Assembly (NCBI RefSeq): GCF_014649735.1
Contig: NZ_BMTP01000011.1
Coordinates: 124,001-188,000 of the forward strand
Length of the DNA: 64,000 bases
Direction: 5' to 3'
Origin: Streptomyces lavendofoliae
Lineage (GTDB): Bacteria > Actinomycetota > Actinomycetes > Streptomycetales > Streptomycetaceae
Shown here in pieces: positions 25,143 through 33,618 of this stretch. Under the pieces are notes generated by a model. The model had not been told where the DNA came from, made no database searches, and saw nothing but the letters and a program-made list of their open reading frames with translations. The position numbers and the translations under genes are program-made. Positions within the stretch are counted from its first letter, which is position 1, and every line of letters begins with the position of its first letter.

Positions 25143-27194
25143 GTGCTGACTCGTACCCGGTTGACCGCGCTGACCGCGACGGCCGCCCTCGCCGCCGCCG
25201 GCGGCCTGATCACCGCCGCCACTCCGGCTTCCGCCGCCTGCGCCTCCCCGGTCTGGACGGCGCAGTACTTCGGCAACACCTCGTTCAGCGGCACCCCGAA
25301 GCTGACCGCCTGCGACGCGGCGATCGCCGAGAACTACGGTTCGGGCGACCCGGCCGGGGTGACGCTGCCGAGGGACAACTTCTCGATCCGCTGGTCCGTC
25401 ACCCGGGACTTCGGCTCCGGCGGCCCGTTCACGTTCAACGCCGCCTCACAGGACGGCGTCCGCGTCTACGTCGACGGGGTACGGAAGATCGACCTGTGGC
25501 GGAACGTCTCCACGACCGCCCGCAAGACCCTCGACCTCGGCATCCCGGCCGGTAAGCACACCATTCGGGTCGACTACGTCGCCTGGACGGGCAACGCCCA
25601 CGTCGGCTTCACCTACGCGCCCCGCACCTCCGCGACCGTCGACACCGTCAAGCCCCTCGCGCCCACCGGGCTCACCGCCGCGTACGACCGCGCGACCGCG
25701 AAGACCGCACTGCGCTGGACGGCCGGCAAGGAGATGGACCTCGCCGGTTACCGGGTGTACCGCCGGCCGGCCGCCACCGGCTGGGTGAGGGTCAGCGGCG
25801 CTTCGCCGCTGACCTCCCCGTCCTTCCTCGACGCGCCACCCGCGACCGGCCAGACCTACCTGTACGAGGTCCGCGCCGTCGACAAGGCCGGCCGCGAGTC
25901 CACCGGCAGCGCCGACGTGACCGCCGCGACCGTCGACCGCACGGGTCCCGCGGCGCCGACGGGAATCACGGTCCAGGGCGACTCGTACGTCAACACCCTG
26001 CGCTGGCAGGACGTGGCCGACGCCGTCCGCTACGAGGTCCACGCCTCCGACGCGGCCACCGGCCCGTTCACGCTGCTCGGCAGCACCAGCGGGGCCATGT
26101 ACGAGGACCGGACCGCGCCGGTGAACCGGTACCGGTACTACCAGGTCCGCGCGTTCGACGAGGCGGGCAACGCGGGCGCGTTCTCCGCGACGGCGGCCGG
26201 CGACGGCGTCGACCGGACCCCGCCGGAGGCCCCCACCCACATCACCGCGGACGACCGCGGGCACGGCGTGAACATCTACTGGAACATGCCGGGCGACTTC
26301 TTCCAGGACCACGACAACGGCGGGCACTTCCGCATCCACCGCTCACCGGGCCCCACGCTCGACCGTACCCGGCTCACCCGCGTCAACTGCAGTTACTACT
26401 ACGTCCAGGGCTCCGACCCCATGGAAGGCATCTGCACGGACAGCGGCGCGACCCAGGGCGCGCACTACACGTACGCGGTCACCGCGGTCGACGCCGCCGG
26501 GAACGAGTCCGAGCTGTCCGGCCCGGTCACCGTCCGCACCGCCGACACCGTCGCGCCCGGCCCGGTCACCGGCGTGAAGGCCACCCCGCGCAGGGACGGC
26601 ATGCTGGTGAGCTGGGCAGCCTCGCCCGAGGACGACGTGGCGAGCTACACGGTCTGGACCGGCGTCCGCCAGGACGACGGCACAATCCGGTGGATGTACG
26701 ACTGCCGGGAGGGCTCGTCCGACCCGCTCGCGGTCCTCTGCGGCGACCTGCCGGACTCCGGGTCGTACGTGTTCGCGGTCGTCGCGAAGGACCGCTGGGG
26801 CAACGCGCTGCGCCCCGGCGACCCGAAGGTCACCCTCGTCGAGGCCATCGAACTCGACGTCCGGCCCTCCGTGCGGGTCGCGCGGGACTGGCCGTTCGGC
26901 CTCGTGTCGCACGACACGGTGACGGGCGGTGGCTACGGGCCCACGGCCAACTGGCGCTGCGAGAACGCCACGTTGTGCCCGCCGGTCGCGGGCTACCGGG
27001 CCAGCCGGTGGAACCCGGCGACCGGGGCGTACGAGCCCCTGCACGAGGGGCTGCTCCCCCCGACGACGCGCACCTACACCGACACCACCGCGACCAGGGG
27101 CGACACGTACTTCTACACGCTGGAGGCCGTGCGGGCGGACGGCAGCGTCGCGGGCGTCCACCCCTGGTACACCGTCGTCCAGGACCGCGTCTGA
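25143..27194 (+). CDS. secreted PA14/fibronectin type III repeat protein
   Basis: 683 residues. A signal peptide ends in ATPASAA (~1-32). A PA14-like domain follows (~35-155: WTAQYFGNTSFSGTP, FNAASQDGVRVYVDG, GKHTIRVDY), and then four or five fibronectin type III modules, each recognisable by TPxAPTGLxA, YRVYR/YEV and AVDxAGNES blocks. PA14 often binds carbohydrate; no hydrolase domain is present, so it is a binding or adhesion protein rather than an enzyme. The GTG at 25143 gives a compact signal peptide; ATG 25098 is a possible alternative. A strong terminator follows. Confidence 0.82.
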   Translation: MLTRTRLTALTATAALAAAGGLITAATPASAACASPVWTAQYFGNTSFSGTPKLTACDAAIAENYGSGDPAGVTLPRDNFSIRWSVTRDFGSGGPFTFNAASQDGVRVYVDGVRKIDLWRNVSTTARKTLDLGIPAGKHTIRVDYVAWTGNAHVGFTYAPRTSATVDTVKPLAPTGLTAAYDRATAKTALRWTAGKEMDLAGYRVYRRPAATGWVRVSGASPLTSPSFLDAPPATGQTYLYEVRAVDKAGRESTGSADVTAATVDRTGPAAPTGITVQGDSYVNTLRWQDVADAVRYEVHASDAATGPFTLLGSTSGAMYEDRTAPVNRYRYYQVRAFDEAGNAGAFSATAAGDGVDRTPPEAPTHITADDRGHGVNIYWNMPGDFFQDHDNGGHFRIHRSPGPTLDRTRLTRVNCSYYYVQGSDPMEGICTDSGATQGAHYTYAVTAVDAAGNESELSGPVTVRTADTVAPGPVTGVKATPRRDGMLVSWAASPEDDVASYTVWTGVRQDDGTIRWMYDCREGSSDPLAVLCGDLPDSGSYVFAVVAKDRWGNALRPGDPKVTLVEAIELDVRPSVRVARDWPFGLVSHDTVTGGGYGPTANWRCENATLCPPVAGYRASRWNPATGAYEPLHEGLLPPTTRTYTDTTATRGDTYFYTLEAVRADGSVAGVHPWYTVVQDRV

Positions 27195-27256
27195 GGAACT
27201 GGTCGAGGACCTCGGCGGGACGGAGAAACCCCTCTCAGCCGACGGCGTGACGCGAA

Positions 27257-27283
27257 CGGCCGCCTCCGGTACGGAGGCGGCCG
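27257..27283. terminator. intrinsic terminator between convergent genes
   Basis: CGGCCGCCTCCG and CGGAGGCGGCCG form a perfect 12-base stem with a GTA loop. It lies between the fibronectin gene and the convergent phosphatase gene and can serve both. Confidence 0.8.
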
Positions 27284-27316
27284 CTTCGACATCCCCGCCG
27301 CCCGGGCCCGCCAGGG

Positions 27317-28627
27317 TCACGGTCGTCCGCCGCCGAAGGGGTGGGGGAGCAGCCGGGCGGCGATGGCGAGGGTGTCGTCGTTGTGAAGGGCGTCGCCGAG
27401 CATGTCGGAGGCGATGGCGCCGGGGATGACGGCGGTGGGGTGGGACCGGTGACGGCGGGCGGCATCGATGAGCCGGGCCTCCCCTTCTACGGGGTCTCGG
27501 CGGCTTTCGGTGAGGCCGTCGGTGTAGAGCAGGAGGAGATCACCGGGATGAAGAGTCGTGGTCAGGACCCGATCACTCCCTGGTGAGGGGTAGCCGACGC
27601 CCCGGCCGCGTACCTCGAGGTAGTCGGCGGTGCGGTTGCCGCGTATGACGAGCGCCGGTGGGTGGCTGCCGTTGGCGAGGGCGAGGTGTCCGGTGGCGGG
27701 GTCGAGCCGGGCCAGGAGGAGGGTGGCCATGACGTCGTGGTCGTAGGGCCTGAGAATGGCGTCGGTGCGGGCCACGATGCTGTCCAGCGGGTGGCCTTCC
27801 AGCGCGAGGGTGCGCACGGCGTGGGTGACGGTCAGTGCGGTCCGGGTGCTGGTGACGCCGTGTCCGAGGGCGTCGACGAGGGTGATGTGGACGGTGCCGT
27901 CGGGCAGGGTGAACCAGTCGTACAGATCGCCGCCGGTGGGGGAGTCGTCGCTGGCCGGTGCGTAGTGGACGGCCATCTCAAGGCCGTTGACGTGGAGTGG
28001 TCTGGGACGCAGGGCGTCTTCCAGGGCGCGCAGGACCTGGCCGTGCGAGCGGCGCAGCGCCTGGTCCCGTTCTTCCAGCTGGACGTACAGCGCCAGGACA
28101 CCGCTGTTCGTCTCGATCAGTTCACGTTCGAGGAGGCTCAGTTCGGCGGCCAGGGCGTCGGAGTGGTCGAGCGCCGCGCGCAGCTCCTCCTCAACGAACG
28201 CCATGTCGACCGCCGGGCCGGCCGCGAAGGGATTCGTGTGGGGTGTCAGCGCGCTTGCCGGACCTGGCCCGGTGCCGGGGGAGGCGGGAGTGTTCGGGTC
28301 GGGCGGCAGGGGAGGAATGGCGAGACGCCATACGAAATCGCCGCACGGGGTGATCTCGCCGGGCAGCGGCAGACGACGCACGGCGGTCCGGCTGATACTC
28401 CGTCCCAGAAATCTTGAGCGGAGGGTGAGGAACTCCGTGCCGTCGCGGCCGGCCTGCCGATCGGAAGTGAGGGTGACCAGGCGTCCGGAGCTCAAGGGGG
28501 CGGCGCACAGATCGCTGAGGCTGAGTACGAGTCGGGCTCGCGCTTCGGCCGGGAGGCGATGCGTGATCGCGATGCGGCGTACTGTGCCGCGCAGCGCGTG
28601 CAGCGTGCGGACGGTGTCTCGGGTCAT
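27317..28627 (-). CDS. SpoIIE-type PP2C phosphatase with degenerate N-terminal ATPase-like domain (RsbX/RsbU-like)
   Basis: 436 residues. The first ~105 residues look like a degraded anti-sigma ATPase domain (RLVLSLSDLCAAPL where a SELVTNA N-box would be). A coiled-coil linker (~143-205, FVEEELRAALDHSDAL...LERELIETNSG) leads to the PP2C domain with metal motifs TGGDLYD (231-237), VDALGHG (251-257), YTDGLTE and NDDTLA. It would dephosphorylate phospho-STAS proteins. It lies downstream of rsbR-rsbS-rsbT, where RsbX (phosphatase of RsbS/RsbR) is expected, so that role is the leading guess; 455 bases separate it from rsbT. Confidence 0.85.
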   Translation of the reverse strand: MTRDTVRTLHALRGTVRRIAITHRLPAEARARLVLSLSDLCAAPLSSGRLVTLTSDRQAGRDGTEFLTLRSRFLGRSISRTAVRRLPLPGEITPCGDFVWRLAIPPLPPDPNTPASPGTGPGPASALTPHTNPFAAGPAVDMAFVEEELRAALDHSDALAAELSLLERELIETNSGVLALYVQLEERDQALRRSHGQVLRALEDALRPRPLHVNGLEMAVHYAPASDDSPTGGDLYDWFTLPDGTVHITLVDALGHGVTSTRTALTVTHAVRTLALEGHPLDSIVARTDAILRPYDHDVMATLLLARLDPATGHLALANGSHPPALVIRGNRTADYLEVRGRGVGYPSPGSDRVLTTTLHPGDLLLLYTDGLTESRRDPVEGEARLIDAARRHRSHPTAVIPGAIASDMLGDALHNDDTLAIAARLLPHPFGGGRP

Positions 28628-29082
28628 ACAGCCCCTTACAGGGTGCCGAGGGCGGGAACGGTGGCGTCATCGCGGTGCCGGCGACGGGTGCGGGCCGGGC
28701 GGGTGGCCGGCGGCGCGGGCGGGACGTGCGGTGGTGCGGAGGAACGGGTCGGCGTTCAGCGGTGATCGGTGCCGTCGGGGCACGACGAGGTTTGTCACGC
28801 CGTGGTGGGTGACGGCCGGGGCGCGCGGAGCGGGCGTGCGGGCCGAGGATGTCTGCCTTCCCGGTGTGCCGGCTGGGTGCCGTCAACGGGGGAACGGCCC
28901 GGATGCTACCCGTTTCGCGGTACTCAGCGGGGTCGGTGTGCCCGCGGTGGGCAGCGGCGGCCGCACCGCGACTTCGCCGCGCGGCCATGAGCGGGTCGTG
29001 AAGGTGCCTGGCCGGTGGCGACCCCGACGGCGCTGTGGTGGTCGTGGGGGACGCGGGTGGTAGCCCGCTGTTGAGCAGGTCT
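28628..29082. other. intergenic region between rsbT and the phosphatase gene
   Basis: 455 bases. Frames across it lack codon bias and ribosome-binding sites, and no hairpin stands out. It likely contains a separate promoter for the phosphatase gene. Confidence 0.5.
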
Positions 29083-29634
29083 TCACGGCGGTGTGGTCCA
29101 TCGGGTGGCGACGACGGTCGTGCCGTGGCCCTCGGCGGTGTGGATGCGGAAGTCGTCCATGAGGCGGCGCGCGCCGCCCAGCCCGTGACCCAGGCCCGGA
29201 CCGGTGGTGTAGCCGTCGGTGAAAGCGGCGTCCAGATCGCTGATGCCCGGACCATGGTCCGTGACCGTCAACCGCAGACCCCGTACGTCCGCCCGGCGGA
29301 CGACTTCGATGGTGAGGGTGCCTCCGCCGCCGTGGATGTAGGCGTTGCGGACGAGCTCGCTGGCCGCGGTGACGACTCGGGTCTGGTCCACGAGGGTGAA
29401 TCCGACGTCCAGGGTGGCCGCCCGTACCGCGTGGCGTGCGGTGAGGAGGTGCTCCTCGCTGCGGATCGGGTGACGGCTGGCGGATCCACCAGCCGTTTCC
29501 GCTGCCTGACCGGAATGCGTGGGGCCGAGTCGGGTGGCGGCGGCCTGCGGGTGGTGGTCCTCCACGGCGGCAGTTTGCGGGTGGTGGTCCTCCACGGCGA
29601 CGAGGCCGGGGGAGGGGTCATCGCCAGGGCGCAT
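29083..29634 (-). CDS. rsbT: RsbT-type serine kinase / anti-sigma ATPase
   Basis: 183 residues. The GHKL ATPase domain occupies ~60-183, with N-box ASELVRNAYIHG, G1 VTDHGPGI and G2 GLGHGLGGARRL. RsbT phosphorylates RsbS and RsbR in the stressosome and, once released, activates a partner phosphatase. The usual RsbT is ~130 residues; the extra N-terminal ~50 residues include a 10-residue duplication (AVEDHHPQTA/AVEDHHPQAA). The first ATG overlaps rsbS by 17 bases. An internal GTG start could remove the duplication. It is the third gene of the rsbR-rsbS-rsbT operon. Confidence 0.85.
   Translation of the reverse strand: MRPGDDPSPGLVAVEDHHPQTAAVEDHHPQAAATRLGPTHSGQAAETAGGSASRHPIRSEEHLLTARHAVRAATLDVGFTLVDQTRVVTAASELVRNAYIHGGGGTLTIEVVRRADVRGLRLTVTDHGPGISDLDAAFTDGYTTGPGLGHGLGGARRLMDDFRIHTAEGHGTTVVATRWTTPP
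29541..29600. repeat. 30-base direct duplication in the rsbT 5' region
   Basis: Two adjacent 30-base units (29541-29570 and 29571-29600) are nearly identical (core GTGGTGGTCCTCCACGGCG). Being in frame, they add ten residues to the predicted RsbT N-terminus. Confidence 0.85.
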
Positions 29635-30037
29635 GGGCGGCCTCCCGTCCGGCCGCCTGGCTGCCTGGATGCCGTTGCCAGCCGAGTACGGCCATGCCCT
29701 GTTCCGCGTTGACGGCGGTAGCCACGCCCGGCAGTCCGAGGCCCAGTTCCACCAGGGTGATGGCGACGGCGGGACGCATGCCGGCCACGATGACGCGGGC
29801 GCCCAGGAGACGGGTGGTGGTGGCCAGTTCCATCAGGATGCGGGCGACGAAGGAGTCGACGAGCTCGAGCCGGGAGATGTCGATGAGGACACCGGTGGCC
29901 CGGTCGGCGACGATGCGTTGCGTCAGCTCTTCGGTGAAGGCCATGGCGGCCTTGTCGTCGAGCTCGTCGAGCAGTCCGGTCACCAGAACGTCGCCGAGAC
30001 GCAGGATGGGTACTCCGCTGTTCGCCGGATCGCTCAT
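29618..30037 (-). CDS. rsbS: RsbS-type STAS protein (stressosome scaffold)
   Basis: 139 residues, a single STAS domain: PILRLGDVLVTGLLDELDD, then VLIDISRLELVDSFVARIL with the phosphorylatable Ser in VDSFVAR, and VIVAGMRPAVAITLVELGL. RsbS holds RsbT in the stressosome core until phosphorylated. The ~20-residue C-terminal tail (GWQRHPGSQAAGREAAHAPWR without homology in blocks) extends beyond the usual end. The ATG at 30035-30037 overlaps the rsbR stop by 4 bases. Confidence 0.92.
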   Translation of the reverse strand: MSDPANSGVPILRLGDVLVTGLLDELDDKAAMAFTEELTQRIVADRATGVLIDISRLELVDSFVARILMELATTTRLLGARVIVAGMRPAVAITLVELGLGLPGVATAVNAEQGMAVLGWQRHPGSQAAGREAAHAPWR

Positions 30038-30912
30038 CGGGCGGCCACGGGAATGGTCCGGCTGACGGGGGAGGCGATCAGGGCGATTGCGGCTCCGAGG
30101 GCGTCCGAGAGCGTCGCGCGGGTCACGATCGCGGAGAGATCGATGCCGAGTTGTGCGATGGTCTGGGCGATGGGCGGGCGGATGCCGCTGATGAAGCAGT
30201 CGGCTCCCATCAGGCGTACGGCGTTGACGGTCTGCATCAGATGGTGGGCGACGGCCGTGTCCACCGTGGGGACACCGGTGATGTCGATGATCGTGACCTG
30301 GGCTTCGCTGCTTTCGATGGCGCCCAGCAGGTTCTCCATCACGACCTGGGTGCGTGAGGTGTCAAGGGTGCCGACCAAGGGCACGGCAAGGACCCGGTCC
30401 CAGAGCTGGACCACGGGGGTCGAGACTTCGAGCAGCTGCCGGCTCTGGCGCCGGATGATCTCCTCACGTCCCTCGACATAGGTGGCGAAGGACAGGGCGC
30501 CTGCGGCGTCGAGCACCCGGTTGATCAGCAGAGCGGCCGAGTACAGGGACGCCGCGTCGCTCGTCCCGAGCTGAACGGCCTCCAGCAGGGCCTCTTTCAG
30601 CGCCAGTACGGCCAGAGCCGTGGCCGAGGGGGCGGCCCCGCCCCGGGCCCGGCGGAGCGACAGCTCGATCACCGCCTGACGCAGGCCCGCGTGAGCGGTC
30701 ACCAGGCGATCAGCCGCCAGGTCACCGTGCAGCCCGGAGCTGAGCTGCTCGACGAGAACGTCGGCCTCCTCACGCAGCTGAGCCTCGGTCAGGCCCGCGT
30801 CCAGGGCGGCCCGCTCCTTCTGCAGGTGCACCCAGCGGTCCGCGACGTACTCCGCGTGCTCACGCAGCGCGCCGCACAGGTGGTGCCGGGCGTCGGCCTC
30901 GTCGATGGTCAT
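30034..30912 (-). CDS. rsbR: RsbR-type stressosome co-antagonist
   Basis: 292 residues: an N-terminal all-helical sensor-like domain (~1-150, including LREHAEYVADRWVHLQKERAALDAG) and a C-terminal STAS domain (~165-280) with VIDITGVPTVDTAVAHHL-type sequence carrying the conserved Thr of VDTAVA and GADCFISGIRPPIAQTI. The linker RRQSRQLLEVSTPVVQLWD is classic for RsbR. It senses an unknown signal and is phosphorylated by RsbT. GGAGG precedes the ATG at 30910-30912. It is the first gene of the operon. Confidence 0.92.
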   Translation of the reverse strand: MTIDEADARHHLCGALREHAEYVADRWVHLQKERAALDAGLTEAQLREEADVLVEQLSSGLHGDLAADRLVTAHAGLRQAVIELSLRRARGGAAPSATALAVLALKEALLEAVQLGTSDAASLYSAALLINRVLDAAGALSFATYVEGREEIIRRQSRQLLEVSTPVVQLWDRVLAVPLVGTLDTSRTQVVMENLLGAIESSEAQVTIIDITGVPTVDTAVAHHLMQTVNAVRLMGADCFISGIRPPIAQTIAQLGIDLSAIVTRATLSDALGAAIALIASPVSRTIPVAAR

Positions 30913-31045
30913 TCCAACCTCCAACAGTTGTCGTGTGACAAATGTTAGCCAAGCGTAAATGATCAGGAGAAGTGCCTGACGCGCGCATGCGCCCACCCGG
31001 CCGGGGCACCCGCGACACAAGCACCCCCCACGTACGTGAAGGGCC

Positions 31046-31597
31046 ATGGGCGACAGCGAGGCGGCACGACCGCGCCCGGGTGAACCCCTCACCCCGGCGC
31101 AGGAGCGGCACGCCGCCGATCTGGCGGCGATCCTGGTGGCTCTGGCGGAGCGGGCCGCACTGCACCCCTCCGACCTGCCCCGATCGACCATACGCGCCCT
31201 CGGTGCCGTCCAGGAAGGCGTGCGGGTGTCCCTGGGTGAGCTCAGCGGGTCACTCGGGATCGCCCCCGCGACCGCCAGTCGGCTGTGCGGGCGACTCGAA
31301 GGCGCAGGACTGCTGGTGAGGCGGCCGGACCCCGTCGACCGCCGACGTATCGTCCTCGAACTCACGCCACGGGGAGAGGCCCGGCTGCGAACGTACCGCG
31401 CACAACATCTCCGTCATATCGCCACGCTCCTGCGGCTGCCGGACGGGGATCTCACGGCGTTCGCACGGGCTCTCGCCGTTCTGCGCGAGGAACTTCTCCA
31501 GCGCCTCGGCACTGCTGAGCCCTGCGTCCCGGCCGCACGGCGCCTCGCGACACCGCCGCCACGCGCCGGCCAGGAGGGGCAACGGAGGAGGTCATGA
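31046..31597 (+). CDS. MarR family regulator
   Basis: 183 residues with the MarR winged helix: RALGAVQEGVRVSLGELSGSLGIAPATASRLCGRLEGAGLLVRRPDPVDRRRIVLELTPRGEA (~52-115 in blocks), including the wing DPVDRRRIVLELT. It is divergent from rsbR with 133 bases between, so it might control the stressosome operon (inference from position). The basic, Pro-rich tail after ~155 is probably disordered. Confidence 0.8.
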   Translation: MGDSEAARPRPGEPLTPAQERHAADLAAILVALAERAALHPSDLPRSTIRALGAVQEGVRVSLGELSGSLGIAPATASRLCGRLEGAGLLVRRPDPVDRRRIVLELTPRGEARLRTYRAQHLRHIATLLRLPDGDLTAFARALAVLREELLQRLGTAEPCVPAARRLATPPPRAGQEGQRRRS

Positions 31598-31754
31598 CCA
31601 GACCTTTGCCACTGGCCAACAGTTTTCGTCCGGCCTGTCAGGGCAGAGTGTGATCCGGGACGTCGGACGGCCGCCTCACGTCGACACGGCAGGCGGCCTC
31701 GGCGGGAAAGGAAGGTGAAGGATGAACAGCACTGCCGCGAGCGGTGGATTCCGG

Positions 31755-32297
31755 TCAGGCCGTTTCCATCGCCTCGGCCGTTCCCCCCGCCCCGAACGCG
31801 AGACCGTCCGCGGCGTGGCGGAAAGCGGCCAGACCCTGTACGAGAGCGGCCCTGGCGGCCGGCGGCATGGTGGAGACGACCTCCGACAGCGCCGTCTCAC
31901 GCCTGGACCGCAGGTCGGCCAGGTAGGTCGCACCCCGGCCCGTCAGGCGCAGCTCCACCTCTCGGCGGCTGGTTGAACTCGGCGTACGCTCGATGAAACC
32001 CAAAGCCTCGAGGCGGTCGCACATCCGGCTGGCGGAGGAAGGCGCCGCTCCGAGCACCGCCGCGAGTGCCCTGAGGTTGGTTCCCTCACAGCGATGAAGG
32101 ACGTACAGCGCCTTCAACTGCGACGACGAGACGGGAGCCGTCGCCACCCGGTCCCGGGTCCGACTCCAGACCACCTCAAGCAGATCCACCACTTCGCGGG
32201 CCACCAGCGCGGCGGCGTCCCCGGCTTCGGCGGAGGTACTCGCGGAATGCGTGCCTGCCAACGCGGCGCTCGGCAGCCCGGCCAGACGCTCCGGCAT
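31755..32297 (-). CDS. MarR family regulator
   Basis: 180 residues with MarR DNA-binding features: SSSQLKALYVLHRCEGTNLRALAAVLGAAPSSASRMCDRLEALGFIERTPSSTSRREVELRLTGRG across ~57-122. It is convergent with the MarR gene at 31046 and divergent from the phosphatase gene at 32315, which it may regulate. The ATG at 32295-32297 is preferred over the frame that continues to 32414 because that frame crosses into the divergent gene's start. Confidence 0.8.
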   Translation of the reverse strand: MPERLAGLPSAALAGTHSASTSAEAGDAAALVAREVVDLLEVVWSRTRDRVATAPVSSSQLKALYVLHRCEGTNLRALAAVLGAAPSSASRMCDRLEALGFIERTPSSTSRREVELRLTGRGATYLADLRSRRETALSEVVSTMPPAARAALVQGLAAFRHAADGLAFGAGGTAEAMETA

Positions 32298-32314
32298 GGA
32301 GTCCGTCTCCTTCT

Positions 32315-33511
32315 TTGTCTTTCTTATCGAATAGGCGGTTATCAGCGGTGGGCAGATCCAGGTTCGAGCGCGCTTTGCGCAAAGCCGAGCCACACGCTCT
32401 TCTCGAAGCGGCACAGGACACGATCGCCGAGGATTTCGGGGCGACCGGTGTCGACCTCCTCATGGCGGACTACGCGATGACCATACTGCAACCGGTCTGC
32501 ACGCTCCCCCACACCGACGAGCCGATCCCGGTGAACTCCAGCGCTCCCGGTCGCGCTTTCGGTTCCCAGCAGCCGTATGCCGAGACCGACCACCACGCCT
32601 CCCAAGTGACCGTGCACCTGCCTGTCAGCGTGCGCGGGGACCGCTTGGGCGTGCTGACGGTCCGCCTGCCGGCCGAGCGTCACACCTCCCAGTCCTCCCA
32701 AGAACTCCAGGAAGTCGCCGAAATCCTCGGCCACGCGATCATCGTCGCCGAGCGGGACACCGACCTCTACCTCCAGGCCCGCAGAGCCGGCCGGCTCACC
32801 CTCGCCGCCGAAATGCAGTGGCAACTCCTGCCCGGCCGGTCCTGCGAACGGGCGGAATACGAGATCGGAGCCCAACTCGAACCCGCCTACGCCATCTACG
32901 GCGACAACTTCGACTGGTCCACCACCGAAGACCACCTCACCCTCACCGTGACCAACGGCATGGGCGAAGGCATCGAAGCCTCCCTGCTCACCAACCTCGC
33001 CATCAACGCCCTGCGCAACGCCCGCCGAGGAGGCCTGTCCCTCGCGGACCAGGCGTACATGGCGGACCAGGCCGTCTTCGGCCACTACCGCGGAAACGCC
33101 TGCCTCTCCACCTTGCTCCTGCGCTTCGACCTCACCACCGGGGAAACGGAAATCGTCGACGCCGGCTCCCCGAAGATGTGGCTGCTACGGCAAGGCCGGA
33201 CCGAAGAGATCGAACTCGACGCCCAACTTCCTCTCGGCATGTTCGAAGACACCCACTACACCACCCAGCGATTCCAGGTGCAGCCCGGTGACCGGCTCCT
33301 TTTCGTCAGCGACGGCGTCTACGACGTCGCCTCTTCCGCCGGAGAGCGCTACAGCGAGAAGGCCCTCGCCCGCGCCATCCTCGGCACCCGGCTCCTGCCC
33401 CCCTCCCAAGTGCCGCGCGCGATCCTTCAGGAACTGGCCGGACACCGCGCTCCCGCAACCGCCGCCGACGACGCCATGGTGATCTGCCTCGACTGGCACG
33501 GGAGGCCGTAG
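32315..33511 (+). CDS. SpoIIE-type PP2C phosphatase, partly degenerate, with GAF-like domain
   Basis: 398 residues: a GAF-like N-terminal sensor (~25-150) and a PP2C domain (~165-396). Metal-site motifs are altered: YGDNFD (195-200) instead of GGDxYD, and VTNGMGEG (212-219) instead of xxDVxGHG, so one key Asp is Asn. FVSDGVYD and DDAMVIC at the end are kept. It may be a weak phosphatase or a non-catalytic binding partner for STAS proteins. The start is uncertain: ATG 32315 is only 17 bases from the divergent MarR start; GTG 32348 would leave room for a promoter. Confidence 0.75.
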   Translation: MSFLSNRRLSAVGRSRFERALRKAEPHALLEAAQDTIAEDFGATGVDLLMADYAMTILQPVCTLPHTDEPIPVNSSAPGRAFGSQQPYAETDHHASQVTVHLPVSVRGDRLGVLTVRLPAERHTSQSSQELQEVAEILGHAIIVAERDTDLYLQARRAGRLTLAAEMQWQLLPGRSCERAEYEIGAQLEPAYAIYGDNFDWSTTEDHLTLTVTNGMGEGIEASLLTNLAINALRNARRGGLSLADQAYMADQAVFGHYRGNACLSTLLLRFDLTTGETEIVDAGSPKMWLLRQGRTEEIELDAQLPLGMFEDTHYTTQRFQVQPGDRLLFVSDGVYDVASSAGERYSEKALARAILGTRLLPPSQVPRAILQELAGHRAPATAADDAMVICLDWHGRP

Positions 33512-33563
33512 GGCGAACGCGTGCCCGCCTCCCGTGTGAGCCCGCCGGTTGGGCGCGGTCGGA

Positions 33564-33590
33564 GGCCCGCGCCGTACGGGGCCGCGGGCC
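33564..33590. terminator. possible terminator between convergent phosphatase genes
   Basis: GGCCCGCG at 33564-33571 pairs with CGCGGGCC at 33583-33590 around an 11-base loop, in the 107-base gap between two convergent genes. It is a short stem without a U run. Confidence 0.4.
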
Positions 33591-33618
33591 GGACGGACGG
33601 CTGAACGCTCGCGCCGGG

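Noticed and set aside
25143-27194. Fibronectin/PA14 protein as a chitinase or glycosidase
   Set aside because: No catalytic glycoside hydrolase motif is present; only binding-type modules are visible.
29541-29600. rsbT duplication as an assembly artefact
   Set aside because: The two copies differ at several bases, so a simple duplicate-read artefact is unlikely; kept as a finding instead.
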